A model generated the notes under the pieces. That model searched no databases. It worked only from the letters and a program-made list of their open reading frames with translations, and was not told the DNA's origin. Below are positions 15,101 through 25,438 of a stretch of DNA of 64,000 bases, one piece after another. Position numbers and translations under genes: made by a program. The stretch's first letter is position 1, and each line of letters begins with the position of its first letter. Source of the stretch: Xylaria sp. FL1777 (taxonomy: Eukaryota > Ascomycota > Sordariomycetes > Xylariales > Xylariaceae); assembly GCA_022578965.1 (NCBI GenBank), contig MU400580.1, positions 1-64,000 of the forward strand. Reading direction: 5' to 3'.

Positions 15101-15760
15101 ATAATATATGCTTGTTATTTTGCTAGTTAATAAATAAATTATAACTGCTTACTTTAAATTTTAACTAGTTGTTTTTTTTAATATTAAACTTTTTTTAGTT
15201 TATTATTTAACGCTTAAAAAAAAGAAATATAATAACTATAGCTTTTGTAATTTTATTATAAAGGCTATGCTAAAAACTATACTATAGCACTTAAAACAAA
15301 GCATTTTAGTTTAAAACAACTTAAAAAAACTTAATATAAAGATTTATGCTTAGCTTAATAATTTAACTAAAGAAATTCTAGTTTTTAATAGCAAGTTAAC
15401 TAAAAAAAAAGCTATTAAAAAAATCTAAAAAATCAAAATCTTAATTGCTAAAAATAATAAATTTAACAAAAAAAAAAAACTTAAGTATAACAATAATAAA
15501 AATATTATAAAGTAAATTAAAGTTAAAAAGTTTTAATAGTAATATAATAATAATAAAAGCATTATAAAAACGCGATTTTTTTTTTAAAAAAAAAGTTATT
15601 AAGTTATATAATTTAGCACTTAGTTTATAGCTTTACAATATATATACTATAGCTTATTACTTCGTAAGCTAAACCTTTAGCTAGCTATTTAGCTAGTTTT
15701 ATTACATTTTCAGGTTTTAACTATTATAAAATACATAGTATATTAAGCTTTATTTAATGC
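12151..15760. other. AT-rich repeat DNA, unclassified, ending at the left edge of the gene island
   Basis: About 3.6 kb of stop-rich sequence. A patch at about 12290-12430 keeps more G and C (for example TGCCCCGGAC) and may be a non-coding end of an element or a younger insert. Around 14530-14700 the + strand gives a short readable stretch (YIDFII) that I cannot assign to a family. Composition changes abruptly at about 15760. Confidence 0.5.
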
Positions 15761-15763
15761 TAG

Positions 15764-16429
15764 TACGCTTTTTGCCTTTTGTTAGTGCTTTCGCTATCTA
15801 TGATAAATATAGCGATAGGCTCCTTTATTCAGACGGTTAAAGGCTATAATGACCGGATCATATCAACTGCTATATCGCCTAATAGCCGCTGGTTTGCGTT
15901 AGGATACAATCAGGGGACTATTGGGATCTATGACATGCCATCTGGCACCTGGACACAATGGACTGACGGCCATTATTTCAACATCACATCAATCTCTATA
16001 TCACCTAATGGCCGTTATCTTGCGTCGGCATCAATAAATCGAACTATCAAGATCTGGGATGCAATAACAGGCATTTGCACACAGACGTTCGATATGGAAA
16101 CGAGTATCAGTAGTGTAGCGTTTGTTTCTAACACACGCCTTCGTACGAGTATTGGGATCATCAAGCTTGATCCTGTTGCTCATCGAGATACACCTAGATC
16201 AAAACGGTCAAGGATGCTGCCATCAGCCGTGACAAGGTCACGTCCCTGCTTTGAGGGATATGGGATACACACTAGTAAGAAATGGATAACATGGAATGGT
16301 CAGAAGGTTATGTGGCTGCCACCCGAGTACCGACCAAAGAACTCGGCTGTCGTAGGCACAACTATCGTAATTTGCTGTGACTCAGGGTACTTATTAGTGT
16401 TCAAGCTTTCGACTTATGATGTTGTATAA
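15764..16429 (+). pseudogene. C-terminal fragment of a NACHT-WD40 (HET-E/HNWD-like) gene
   Basis: The frame opens at 15764, just inside the island, after a stop in the AT-rich block; the first in-frame ATG is at 15800. The roughly 210 residues show two WD40 blades (ISTAISPNSRWFALG... and ISISPNGRYLASAS then IKIWD). They end in the tail usual for fungal NACHT-WD40 proteins, a WITWNG string, WLPPEYRP, then a hydrophobic strand and VFKLS. Everything upstream (effector domain, NACHT, most WD40 blades) is missing and replaced by mutated repeat DNA. In known relatives such as HET-E the WD40 array recognises a partner protein and triggers incompatibility; a tail without NACHT is unlikely to do this. 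Codons look normal, so the truncation is probably recent, or the fragment was protected from the mutation process. Confidence 0.8.
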
Positions 16430-16650
16430 GATGGTTGTATAGTCTCCTGAATGCATAGTTTATTTATTTTATCTCGCGTGATTAAGACTATAAGTAGTGT
16501 GAAGGGTTTCCATCAATAGACTGGCCCCCATAATGCACTTATATATCTTTCATTCAATTATTTTCTTGCTGCTCTCTTAGCTGTCGAATTTCTTTGTAGG
16601 CTTGCTTTATGTGTCCTTAAAAAGTTTGTATTATCAAGTTTAACGTTGCA

Positions 16651-19082
16651 CTATATAATTATGACATCTGTAGGCTGTGAGTTTTCGAAAAACTCTGCAG
16701 TCATCGTAGAAAATCCAATTCGTCGATAACTACCAGGGTGATCTTCTAACTGTTCCAAGACAAGAGCGGAAACAAATGGATTATCTCCATTCTTGTCCCT
16801 CATGATGTCCAGACACGTGACAGGTTTGCCTCTTGCCACAAGCAAGTCTTCAATAGTGTCTATACAAACCCAGCAACATTCTTCGGGTTCCGTCGTGTTA
16901 TCGGGATATATTTCTTCCTGGTCACTTGGTTCTGAGTCTGTAGTTATGGATTTGGTTCTCATACGATTGATGGACTCTTTCCATCTGCGAATCTTGTCGC
17001 CTAACCTCAGTAGTTGGCGCACATCCACCCAGGAACGTAGCTGCTTGAAAACTGTTCGCCAACGGTGCGCCCCACTGCTTAATTTATTTTCCATTCTGGC
17101 TGGTTCTGCAACCCTGCTAGACGGTGGATGGTCTTTGAAGATCTTGAGTTTACCTAGTGCGTAGCATCCTTCGATGTCTTCAAAATGCATAGTGGTGGTG
17201 TAGCCGCGAAGTTTGATATAACTTGAACCTCTGGGTATATCGTCACAATAGACATCAAGAACTTGCGCAAAATTGCATTTCCTCGTGTCTGGAATAAGAT
17301 ATTGTGTTGATATGTACCAAACACATGGGCCGGCTCGGGAGGCCCAAGAGAACGACGGTGCAACATAGGATTTGTGTCGGTGACACTCTCTTGCATCATG
17401 AGATTCCCACTGAAGGCCGATCAAAATGTTATGCTCCCAGAGGCCAAAAAAATAACAACCTAGCTGAGGCGATAAGCAGCGCGCAAGGCTTGAAAGGGCC
17501 ACTAGGCAGTCTTGGGAATTTGTCAAGTACTGAGAGGTAAATATTTCGCAACAGTCGAGAAAAAGTTGCCACAGTTTATCTACTCGTTCCTGAGGTTCCA
17601 ACTCCTGTGAGCTCTCCAGAGCACGTAGAAGACGAGCTTTCGGGTGATCCCAATTGTCTTGAGCGCCGGCTCGATTCAATCGTGTTATCGCACCGCACTC
17701 ACAATGCAGAGTGGTATTGCACTCAAAGGTCACCTCCTCGCATTGGCCTCCGAAATGTAAAATTCGAGAGGCGAAGAGGCGTTCCTGGAAGCACCAAGCT
17801 CTTCCAAACCACGACCTGGGGCTTTTGGCGAAGTCTACGAACCCTTCATGCTTAATCTTGTCGCGTACAAACACAACTGAGTGTGTCTCGTCACCCGCCG
17901 TATGGTCTTCTTTCTCCACAGCGCATAATCTATTCTCTTTGACGAGAGCAAGCTCATGGCCGTGTGCGGCAAATACTACGTAGGCATTTCCATAAATGGA
18001 AGCCATCTTGGGTGACTCTGTAAGCCAGTCGGCATGATTCCCTTGCAGGATACATAAAGAATCTATCCAGACATATTGTATGCCCAATGCCATCGACAAG
18101 ACGATTGTGTCCTGATATAGCTTAGGAAGTTCGTCCCAGTCAATACCGGCTAGGCGTTGTTGTATGTTCATTGTGGTTGTCTTGATCGGCGTAGTATTCC
18201 CCCAGCAATAGCTCAGAGCTATGAAGTTAATTACCTCTTGAGGATTAACTAGGCAGAGTTTCACTGCCGGTCTCCCTGAATTAGTAGACGTATCGATCCG
18301 CAGAAGCCTAGCTGGAGGATCTTGTTGTATAATACTATGGCAACTTGGATGAGTCTCGACGCAATCTTGAATCCAGGACCTAAACTTGGCGAGGCCAGCA
18401 TTCGAAAGAACATTCGCAGATACCTGCGGGCTTGGTTGGAAACTACACCATGAGCTTGGCTTACCTGCTTAGATTAGTATACTGATAATATAGTCGATCT
18501 TTACGTGTTCTGATCGTCTATGATTTCGGGTTGTGCATCAACGCCCTATCAATGGTGCTTACCCTCTATAGTATAATACTCCAATGTAACCAAAGGAACC
18601 CTGTAGGTTTCTTGTTCTACCCAGAGACAAGCCTCTAGATAGCCTTCCTTACGAGGGGAATTTAGGGTCAGCTTGATGATTTCCTCGTCGCGGATGTAAG
18701 AGAACTGTCCGAATCTCTCGAACTCCTGATATTCCAGCATTCTTACCCTCTCTTGCCATAACCAACGGTATCGTTGAATCCCTAGCCATATTGTATGACA
18801 AAATTCACACTGGGTTGCGGCCTGCTTGGCGTGTTCTAGTGTAGTGCTAATGCTGAAGATGATATGTTCGTCTTCTTCATCGATGGAGTCATGCTCATAC
18901 GACATGTATGGATGATGATTAAACCCACAACTTCCATGACTGCTGTTCGAGGGAATTGACAAATTTGCCTTCCAGGTAAGCCGAGGTCCGAACATGGCCG
19001 AGTGGGTATAGAGATGTATTCTTCGGCTGCCATCTCCCGTCTTCTTGTTCATAAGGCCGTGTCTGAGTATGTGGTTATTCAT
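16651..19082 (-). CDS. HET-domain (heterokaryon incompatibility) protein, 2 exons, 777 aa
   Basis: I join exon 1 (19082-18563) to exon 2 (18464-16651) across a 98-base intron (18562-18465) with donor GTAAGC, a TACTAAT branch-like site and acceptor CAG. The exons total 2334 bases, exactly 778 codons. The N-terminal about 173 residues carry a CEFC-x3-WLGI element (Cys92, Cys95) often seen ahead of HET domains. After WIQDCVETHPSC (204-215) and PARLLRID (224-231) the HET domain starts at FIALSYCWG (254-262) and continues through LPKLYQDTI, the YVWIDSLCI block and the MASIYGNA string. HET proteins trigger regulated cell death after recognition of non-self; the about 370-residue C-terminal region has no domain I recognise. 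Start: first ATG of exon 1. The frame is intact. The gene is transcribed toward the NACHT-WD40 fragment. Confidence 0.88.
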
Positions 19083-20159
19083 TTCGCCTACTCTTGAAGC
19101 AGCTGATGACTAAACTCGACGCCTTATGATCAAGAGCCGCCAGCTGTAGACTACCAAGGCTGTCTCATAAGTAGATCAGAAAGGCTTCACCACACTGATT
19201 TCTATAGCCGTCGACATTGATTTATCAAAACAATCTAGTGAAAAGAACCCCGCGGCAAAAATTGGGTACGTAAACTGTAAGGTGGTGGGATGGAAATTGC
19301 TGTTGTAGAAGTAACAGAGAAGTGACACTCAGCAATTCCTGTGAGGGGTAATATAAGCACTGCCTCCCTCACATTATTTCCCTGTAGGACTCATCATGTG
19401 TCGCGTTTAGGTGTGTAAACGCTTAGTCATATGGAAGTTGACCAGTGCAACTCTCCAGAAGGGCTCGTGTGAACAGTCTCTAGAAGACCTAAGTTCTAGA
19501 AGCTAGCTAGTGTATAACGCATCCCCCAATTGACTTGGCCACCCGATTGAATGGGCCACCTAGGCTTGGCGTACCACACACGCTAAATTTGTATTAGCGG
19601 GGTACTTACACTTACCTTTAAATAACTTCACCAATTCTAATCGTACAGCTTAATAATTAATATTTTTGGAATCCTAACTTAAAGACAAATCTAATGGTAT
19701 TTTTTATAATTTTATAGCTATTTTATTTGCTGCAATATTAAAACCACGCTAAATTTCAGCTGAACACCTTGTGCTATCTCCAGATGCATAGTTCGGTGAG
19801 ACACCGGGACCATACTTCGCTGAATTGAGACCTATTGAGACTGTCTCGCGTATCGGGAAGTGAAGCTATTTAGCCCTCGCTAATCTGAGACATAACGGCG
19901 GACCCCGGAGGTTAGGAAGCCCGAACCAATTGTATATAAACTCAAGGACAGCCACCATGCTCGGCAACAGCCCTGACAGGAGGCATGGACCTTTGCAGCC
20001 ATAACAGATTATTGTATGAAAAATAGAAGAGTCAATAACTCAGTTCCGAGCCCTGACATCAGCCCTTGTTATACTAGCTGCCGTTGTCAGAAGTGGCGGT
20101 GATATTTGCAGTCCATAGACCGTTGATTATATAGAAGACCCTTTATACCATAAACGAAA
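19083..20159. other. Intergenic region between the HET gene and the monooxygenase gene, with an AT-rich insert
   Basis: No open frame of note. It should hold the HET promoter next to 19083 and the monooxygenase 3' end. The part at about 19600-19745 is strikingly AT-rich compared with its surroundings and is bracketed by a 12-base direct repeat, CACGCTAAATTT, at 19579-19590 and 19745-19756. This may be a small solo repeat remnant. Confidence 0.5.
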
Positions 20160-21841
20160 TTATGGCTGCATATGTTGGTTTCTTCTCTGTCGTGCTTCGC
20201 TCACCGCGATATCGTTATCAACATAGATCTGGCTTATCGCCCCATCCCAATGTTTTCGCTTACCCGTATCAAACAACCTCCATATAGTAGGAGAGAACAG
20301 TCCAGAATTGCATTTGATGTATAGATCTCGATTTCTCCACCAGAAACACCATGAACGCCAGTGGAAGTAGCTAAAATTCTCGAAGATGCCGGTACCAGCT
20401 GTCTCGTCAAGCCATCTAATGTGGTCTTCTGGAGGCAACATAGTTGGGTAGAAAGTTGTGCCTTTGACCTTTTGTCTGGCCTGCAAGGCCTGTCTCCATG
20501 AAAGTCGCTCTCGATGCCATCTTTCCATATTTTTAAGTGAAGGGAGCTTGGAGTTTCCCTTCCAAACTTGTGATATGCTCATCGCATTAAGTTCATGAAG
20601 CACAAAACCTGGAAAAGGGATAACAGCATGACCAAGGAACGCCAAAGACTCTCTGGTAATCGGGTCGGGGTGAATTGGAAAAATATTCCGATATAGCTGA
20701 GGTGGTTCGCCTTTAAGAATATAAGGGTTAAGTTCACCGAGAAAAGGCACGTCCGTGTTGTACCCGGTACAGAATATGATAACATCAACACCAGTGAGAA
20801 CGCGCCCTGAAGATAATTGAACCGATGCTGGACCGGTAATGGCTTTGACTGCAGGCACAGGCTCCGCAACTCCCTCCATGAACAGCCGATAGAGCTGGTC
20901 CGCCATGAGAGGACCAGTGACAGCAACAGACGGGGCCGGTAAAAGGTGCCAGTCTGCAGGAACTGGAAAGGTCTCCTTTGACCTTCGTTCTAGAGCTTTG
21001 TCGGCACAATGGTCCATGCATCTGGGAAACCAAGCATTCATATATGTCTGAACAATAAAGGCACGGATCGTTGCAGATTGATCTGATGTTGATCCATTGG
21101 GCTCATATCGTGGCAACTCCAAAGTCCCCGACAGGTCAGCACTTCAGGTTTTATGTTGTTCTCCTTAACACACCGGTCACCTACCATCATGAAACCTCGT
21201 TTGTGGGACATATATATCTTTGCCGCGTACTTCGACAGACACACAGCAACGTCTTGCGCTGTGGCGTGTGATCCAATGATGAGTACGGACTTCCCTTGGT
21301 AATGAGACCCTTCGCGAAACTTCATGGCGTGTAGCACGGGTCCGCTGAAGAGTTGGATACCATCTAGTTTTGGGGATTTTGGAATGTTAAAGGATCCCGT
21401 AGCAATCAAAATCTTGTCAAATTTGTCGCTGGTGACAGGAGATGACGAACCTGAAGGCACAGATTGAAGAACCCAATTCGATGTTTCGCCAATACTGCAA
21501 CGGCGAATATCTATAACTGTATGATTGAGCCTGATATTTGGTTTTAAGTCGAACTTTTCGCAGTAGTCTTCAAGATAGCGATGAATCTGCTCCGCTGTTG
21601 GGAAAACATTTGTTGCTTGAGAAAATGGAAAGTCCGAGATTGCCGCACAATATTTACTAGTGTTGAATATCGTTGCACCCTGTGTGATTGATAAGGATGA
21701 GTCGTCTGAAGCCTTCCACAGCCCACCAACGTAGCTCCTACTCTCATAGCCAGTTACTATGAAGCCGTCCTCTCGCAGTATTTTCATCGCCATTAGACCT
21801 AGTGCCCCGGCACCTATGACTGCGATTTCTTCTTGTGACAT
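20160..21841 (-). CDS. Flavin-containing monooxygenase (FMO family), 2 exons, 528 aa
   Basis: An FAD- and NADPH-dependent enzyme of the type that oxygenates N or S atoms or acts as a Baeyer-Villiger-like oxidase. Two overlapping frames are joined by a 95-base intron at 21142-21048 (donor GTGCTG, acceptor TTGTTCAG), giving 233 + 295 residues. Visible motifs: FAD-binding GAGALG (10-15), GGLW (39-42), ATG (147-149), the FMO signature FSGPVLHAMKF (165-175), the second nucleotide-binding loop GSHATA (190-195, less canonical than GxGxxG), and FCTGYN (325-330). Length fits the family. The donor is weak: an alternative donor GTTAAG 27 bases upstream also keeps frame, and a true one-base frameshift near 21120-21150 would look the same. 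I prefer the intron because the acceptor has a good pyrimidine tract and the frame closes exactly. Confidence 0.78.
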
Positions 21842-22137
21842 ATTAATTCAGAGAGGGTGGAAGAGGTTAATGAGGTTTTATGAATGAAAGAGCTAAGGCG
21901 ATGTTGTTTGAAAAGGGAAGCTCTAGGCCCGACGTAGATGGTGAATGCTAAACAGATCACACCTCCGCATTAACTAAATTCGTAGGCACATGACGTCTAT
22001 CCATAGAACCAGTATAGTGTCACGTAATTATGCAGTCACAGCGCATGTATTTTGGCGCAGGAATCATCCAAAATTTAAATCAATAATGATTCACGATATG
22101 TACAGTAGGCCGAACCCCTTTTTTTCCTGCTGAGAAT
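21842..22137. promoter_or_regulatory. Probable promoter region of the monooxygenase gene
   Basis: Gap between the monooxygenase start and the end of the oxidoreductase relic, which points the same way. It is assigned only by position; no motif is recognised. Confidence 0.3.
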
Positions 22138-22575
22138 TCAAGTATTTCTGTCCCGGCCAATGTCAAAGAGAGACACTTCAATATCAGGAGTTTCCCCAAG
22201 TACAAGCTGGCTCAAGATCCTCCCAGTTCCCATGCCAAGAGTTAAACCATACGAGCCGTGTCCCCAAGAGACAAAAACACTACTCGATTCTACGGAGCCT
22301 TCGATAGTATACGCCGTTGATAACCCAATGGATCCGCCACCAACGATCACAATGGTCTCTGCTCCGTTGATAGCAGTATCGTTTTCAACTGCACTGTCAT
22401 GGTGCCCTTGACGTTGGCATACGCCAGTGGTTATCTTCAGATTGGAAGTTTGGCTCTTTTTTAATGATAAAAGGTCACGCAGCTCGGCTGAACAGGTGTC
22501 ATGTGTACCATGAGTCCTACCTAAGTAGAGGAGGAGAAGCTGTTCTGAGTGGACCGTGACTTTAAAATATTACAT
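22138..22575 (-). pseudogene. FAD-dependent oxidoreductase (DAO type) with its catalytic middle deleted
   Basis: One frame reads without a stop from about 22575 to the TGA at 22138. It contains an N-terminal dinucleotide-binding loop, TIVIVGGGSIGLSTAY, and only about ten residues later the C-terminal signature of D-amino-acid-oxidase-like enzymes, WGHGSYGLTLGMGTGRIL, then LVLGE. In intact family members these two elements are separated by about 300 residues containing the substrate-binding domain, so a large in-frame deletion is evident. About 95 further residues lie upstream of the FAD loop in the same frame; I do not recognise them and see no start ATG. The product cannot be an active oxidase. 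It lies on the same strand as the monooxygenase and may once have worked with it. Confidence 0.75.
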
Positions 22576-22789
22576 TCTACAACTATATCATTGAGGGGGG
22601 TGCCTTTGGGTTTGTTTCGGACGCTTTTGTTTGGCTGACAAGTGCTGTACGCGTCCGACTGACTACCTACCTAGGTAGCCAATTACATACAATGCTACCT
22701 GCGGGGGCCGCTGCAAAAGCCTGCAAGTGGCTGGCACTGCTAGGGTTCGGGTCCGATTCGGGGACGAACCTAGTGGGCCACTCGGAAGC
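22576..22789. other. Short non-coding stretch beside the TA-flanked MITE
   Basis: GC-richer intergenic DNA with small palindromes (for example CTACCTACCTAGGTAG near 22664). No gene seen. Confidence 0.4.
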
Positions 22790-22791
22790 TA

Positions 22792-23174
22792 TCCCTTTGG
22801 TGGGCATTTCAGCTGCAATACCTTTTTTACTACACGATACAGCCAAACCTTTAATGCTTTAACACTCCTTCGTTAATCAGTCAAAACAAGAACTTCAATT
22901 AAAGTAAATACATTAATAAACACCGCATATTAAGCTATAAATATAGGTTATTTTTCTCTTGAAATTTCGTTGAATAACAGGGTTCAAACAAGGTTATAAC
23001 TGTAAAGAGTGTAATGTAGCACTATGTAACAATAGTTATTGTAGTGACTTTTGGCATGGGCTAAAATAGGTGGGAATGGAAGTACCTTTTACTTTAATAG
23101 CTTTGATTGGCTGGCCACCAAAGGGATATAGGAAATGCCCATCAAAGGGATACAGGAAATGCCCACCAAAGGGA
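22792..23174. mobile_element. Tc1/mariner-pogo-like MITE, 383 bases, TA-flanked
   Basis: A perfect 19-base terminal inverted repeat: TCCCTTTGGTGGGCATTTC at 22792-22810 and its complement at 23156-23174. Both ends are flanked by TA (22790-22791 and 23175-23176), as expected for Tc1/mariner and pogo/Fot1 transposons, which duplicate TA. The interior is AT-rich with no transposase frame, so it would be non-autonomous. The right end is odd: the terminal motif is repeated in tandem (copies ending at 23150 and 23174, and a degenerate one before 23130), so nested ends or slippage occurred. Confidence 0.72.
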
Positions 23175-23176
23175 TA
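23112..23176. repeat. Tandem repeat, about 24-base unit, nearly three copies
   Basis: Units of the form CACCAAAGGGATACAGGAAATGCC follow each other with one or two differences. The unit includes the inverted terminal motif of the MITE plus a TACAG spacer. Confidence 0.8.
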
Positions 23177-24103
23177 CAGGAAATAGTTTCCATTCGTTAC
23201 TTGCAAGGATATCTACGATACAGTACGTAGTATATAAGACATAAACTGCAATTTGTTTCCCGTCTCTTACCATCTGTAACAATCATCCCTTCTCGCTTCT
23301 CGCCTTGAAAGGGGAGTCTAGCGAAGCCCGCACCATTCTGCCTACCTACTTAAGTACGCAGTAGGCAGTTCACCAGGACGAGCCTCGTCGAACGACAGTC
23401 GATTGTTCAGCCAACATCCATGCTCTCCAGGGCTTGTCGTCAGGACGTGCAGGATCGGGTTTCCAGGTAAGCCAGGGCATTTTAGATTGCTCCGCAGCAG
23501 TAATACCATCTTTGCTCAATGGCCAGAAGGCCTTCCACGGTTGAGCCTTGGGCACTGAGCCTGCTGCCTTTGCCGCTGCATAGTAGGCTTGGCTCCTAGT
23601 TCGCTATTAATACTAGCCCAACGGGCTCTGCAACGAACTATGGATAAGAACATACAGCTGGGAGCTTTTTGTCGGCCTAATTCTGAGCATCTCGAACAAT
23701 GGTTCTTAATCTAGGCGCTAACACGTGGCTTTATGAGACAGATATCAGCAGATGCGTGGCAAGAAGTGCTCTTCAACACCATCCCTAGAGGACGGGCACC
23801 TTGCTCATCTTTATGGTCAGTTATTTCAACTTTACCCCTCCCGGGAGCCATTCGACCCTTTTACATGGGCTACATCACATAAATACACTGGCATGACATC
23901 AACAACATAGCTCGGGCGTTCTGGTATGCGTTGTACTATGGGATGGTGTGCTGATACTACTTCATGATGGAACAGCTCGCCTCCAAGCATTGTTCTTTGT
24001 AAGCATTGCCTGAGAGTACATAGTTATGCTTCGCGGGGAGCTTTTATCACTAGCGTCCAAGAAACACCAACACCGCAACCACCACCGGCCTACAACCTAG
24101 ACA
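23177..24103. other. Intergenic region with a possible gene fragment, upstream of the kinase-like gene
   Basis: On the - strand about 75 codons read openly from about 23600 to a stop at 23370, with tryptophan- and proline-rich strings (AQPWKAFWPLS, MPWLTWKPDP, KPWRAWML) and no ATG start. The composition looks coding, so it may be the 3' end of a lost gene; I do not recognise the family. The rest should include the promoter of the gene at 24104. Confidence 0.35.
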
Positions 24104-25392
24104 ATGAATTCATCCACGGAAGAGCGTTTAAAGGGAAAGTTTGGAACAAGGGCAGGAATTCAACTTTACCTTCATGACAATGACTATATGAAGATGGCCG
24201 GCATGCCTTCACCATATCAGGTTATTCCTATTAAGGGGGGCTCGACAAATTACACATATCGGATCATATGTGCCTGTTCCAGCGCCAAAAAGAGCGATCA
24301 ATCAAGTACCGCCCAGACAACGATGATCATAAAATATGCCCCTCCTTATGCAGTCATCACACCAAATATCCCTTTCACACCTGAGAGGCAAGAATTTGAG
24401 GCGTTCGCTATGCAAGAACTTGCGTTAGCACTCCGTCGATTAGCGAGTACGACAATAGTCACTCTACCCCGACTCATCTTTCATGATCGAACCAACCACA
24501 TATTGGCCATGGAGGACGTAGGATTGGATGCTACCAGCAGCGAAAAAAAACAGGAAACTAGCACAATATCCCTCAAAGACTTCTGCAAATCGTCGTCAAT
24601 CACATCCAATGACATAACTGTGGCAGATCGTGTTGGGACGGAGCTAGGCAAATTTCTCTTTGGACTGCATCATTGCGGGCGCAGCATAGGGCTCTCTGAA
24701 TCTGACAAATTGAGAGAAACCTTTGTTAGGAATGCGGCCGCGCGACAACTTGACGTCGATACCACATTTGGAGACATCCTGCGAAATCTCGACGAATTTC
24801 AAGTTACATACAGCGCTGACGAAAAGCGCATCCTTGAACGTCTCATCCAGGAAACAAGTTTTGAGATAATGAACAACTTTGAGACGATCATCATGGGAGA
24901 TTTCTGGTGAGTCTGATAACTTTGATGCTACTATGAATAGCTAGTACTGAGATGATGCTATTTAGGTATGGAAATATTCTCTTGAAGTTTCAAACAGGAG
25001 CTGAGCTACGTGATTTGACGCAGATTGGCGTTATAGACTGGGAATTTACAACTTGCGGACCCCTTTTTGTAGATTTAGCCCACTTTGCCTCGGAGATTTG
25101 GCTGCAAGATCGCTTTCACCTAAACAATGGGCTAGCTTCTATCGCCAATCGAAAGGCTGCAGTTTCTCTTTTTGCCTCGTATAGGGCCTGCGGTGGCTAC
25201 ATCGACTGCAAAAAGATCGCTTTGTATATTGGCGGCCATGTATGCTGTTTTTTAAGATTTACAAATTGGACGGATGATATGGAACATCGAAAAACGGTAG
25301 CCCGAGAGGCTATTGATTTGATGCTTGCGGCAGATTCTAAGAACTGGGCTTCCGTCAACAATAGCTTCATTAGGGAGCTTTTTGAACTATGA
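24104..25392 (+). CDS. APH/choline-kinase-like phosphotransferase, 2 exons, 409 aa
   Basis: Protein-kinase-like fold of the aminoglycoside phosphotransferase (APH) family; fungal members act on unknown small molecules. Exons 24104-24906 and 24966-25392 are joined over a 59-base intron (donor GTGAGT, acceptor TTTAG), giving 1230 bases. Seen: an N-lobe with a glycine-rich loop (IKGGSTNYTYR) and the lysine strand MIIKYAPP; an LAMEDVG hinge; the catalytic loop MGDFWYGN (264-271) formed exactly across the splice site; and the metal-binding IDWE (291-294) in GVIDWEFTTCGP. The usual histidine of the HGD loop is methionine (264), while Asp266, Asn271 and Asp292 are kept, so activity is likely but altered. 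It converges on the CmcJ-like gene, whose stop is only 46 bases away. Confidence 0.85.
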
Positions 25393-25438
25393 TATTTCCT
25401 TGTATTGTAACACTTACTATACACTTCACGTAGGATTA

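Noticed and set aside
16793..17983. Several + strand open frames opposite the HET gene
   Set aside because: They lie in antisense to a clearly recognisable HET protein and show no family features of their own.
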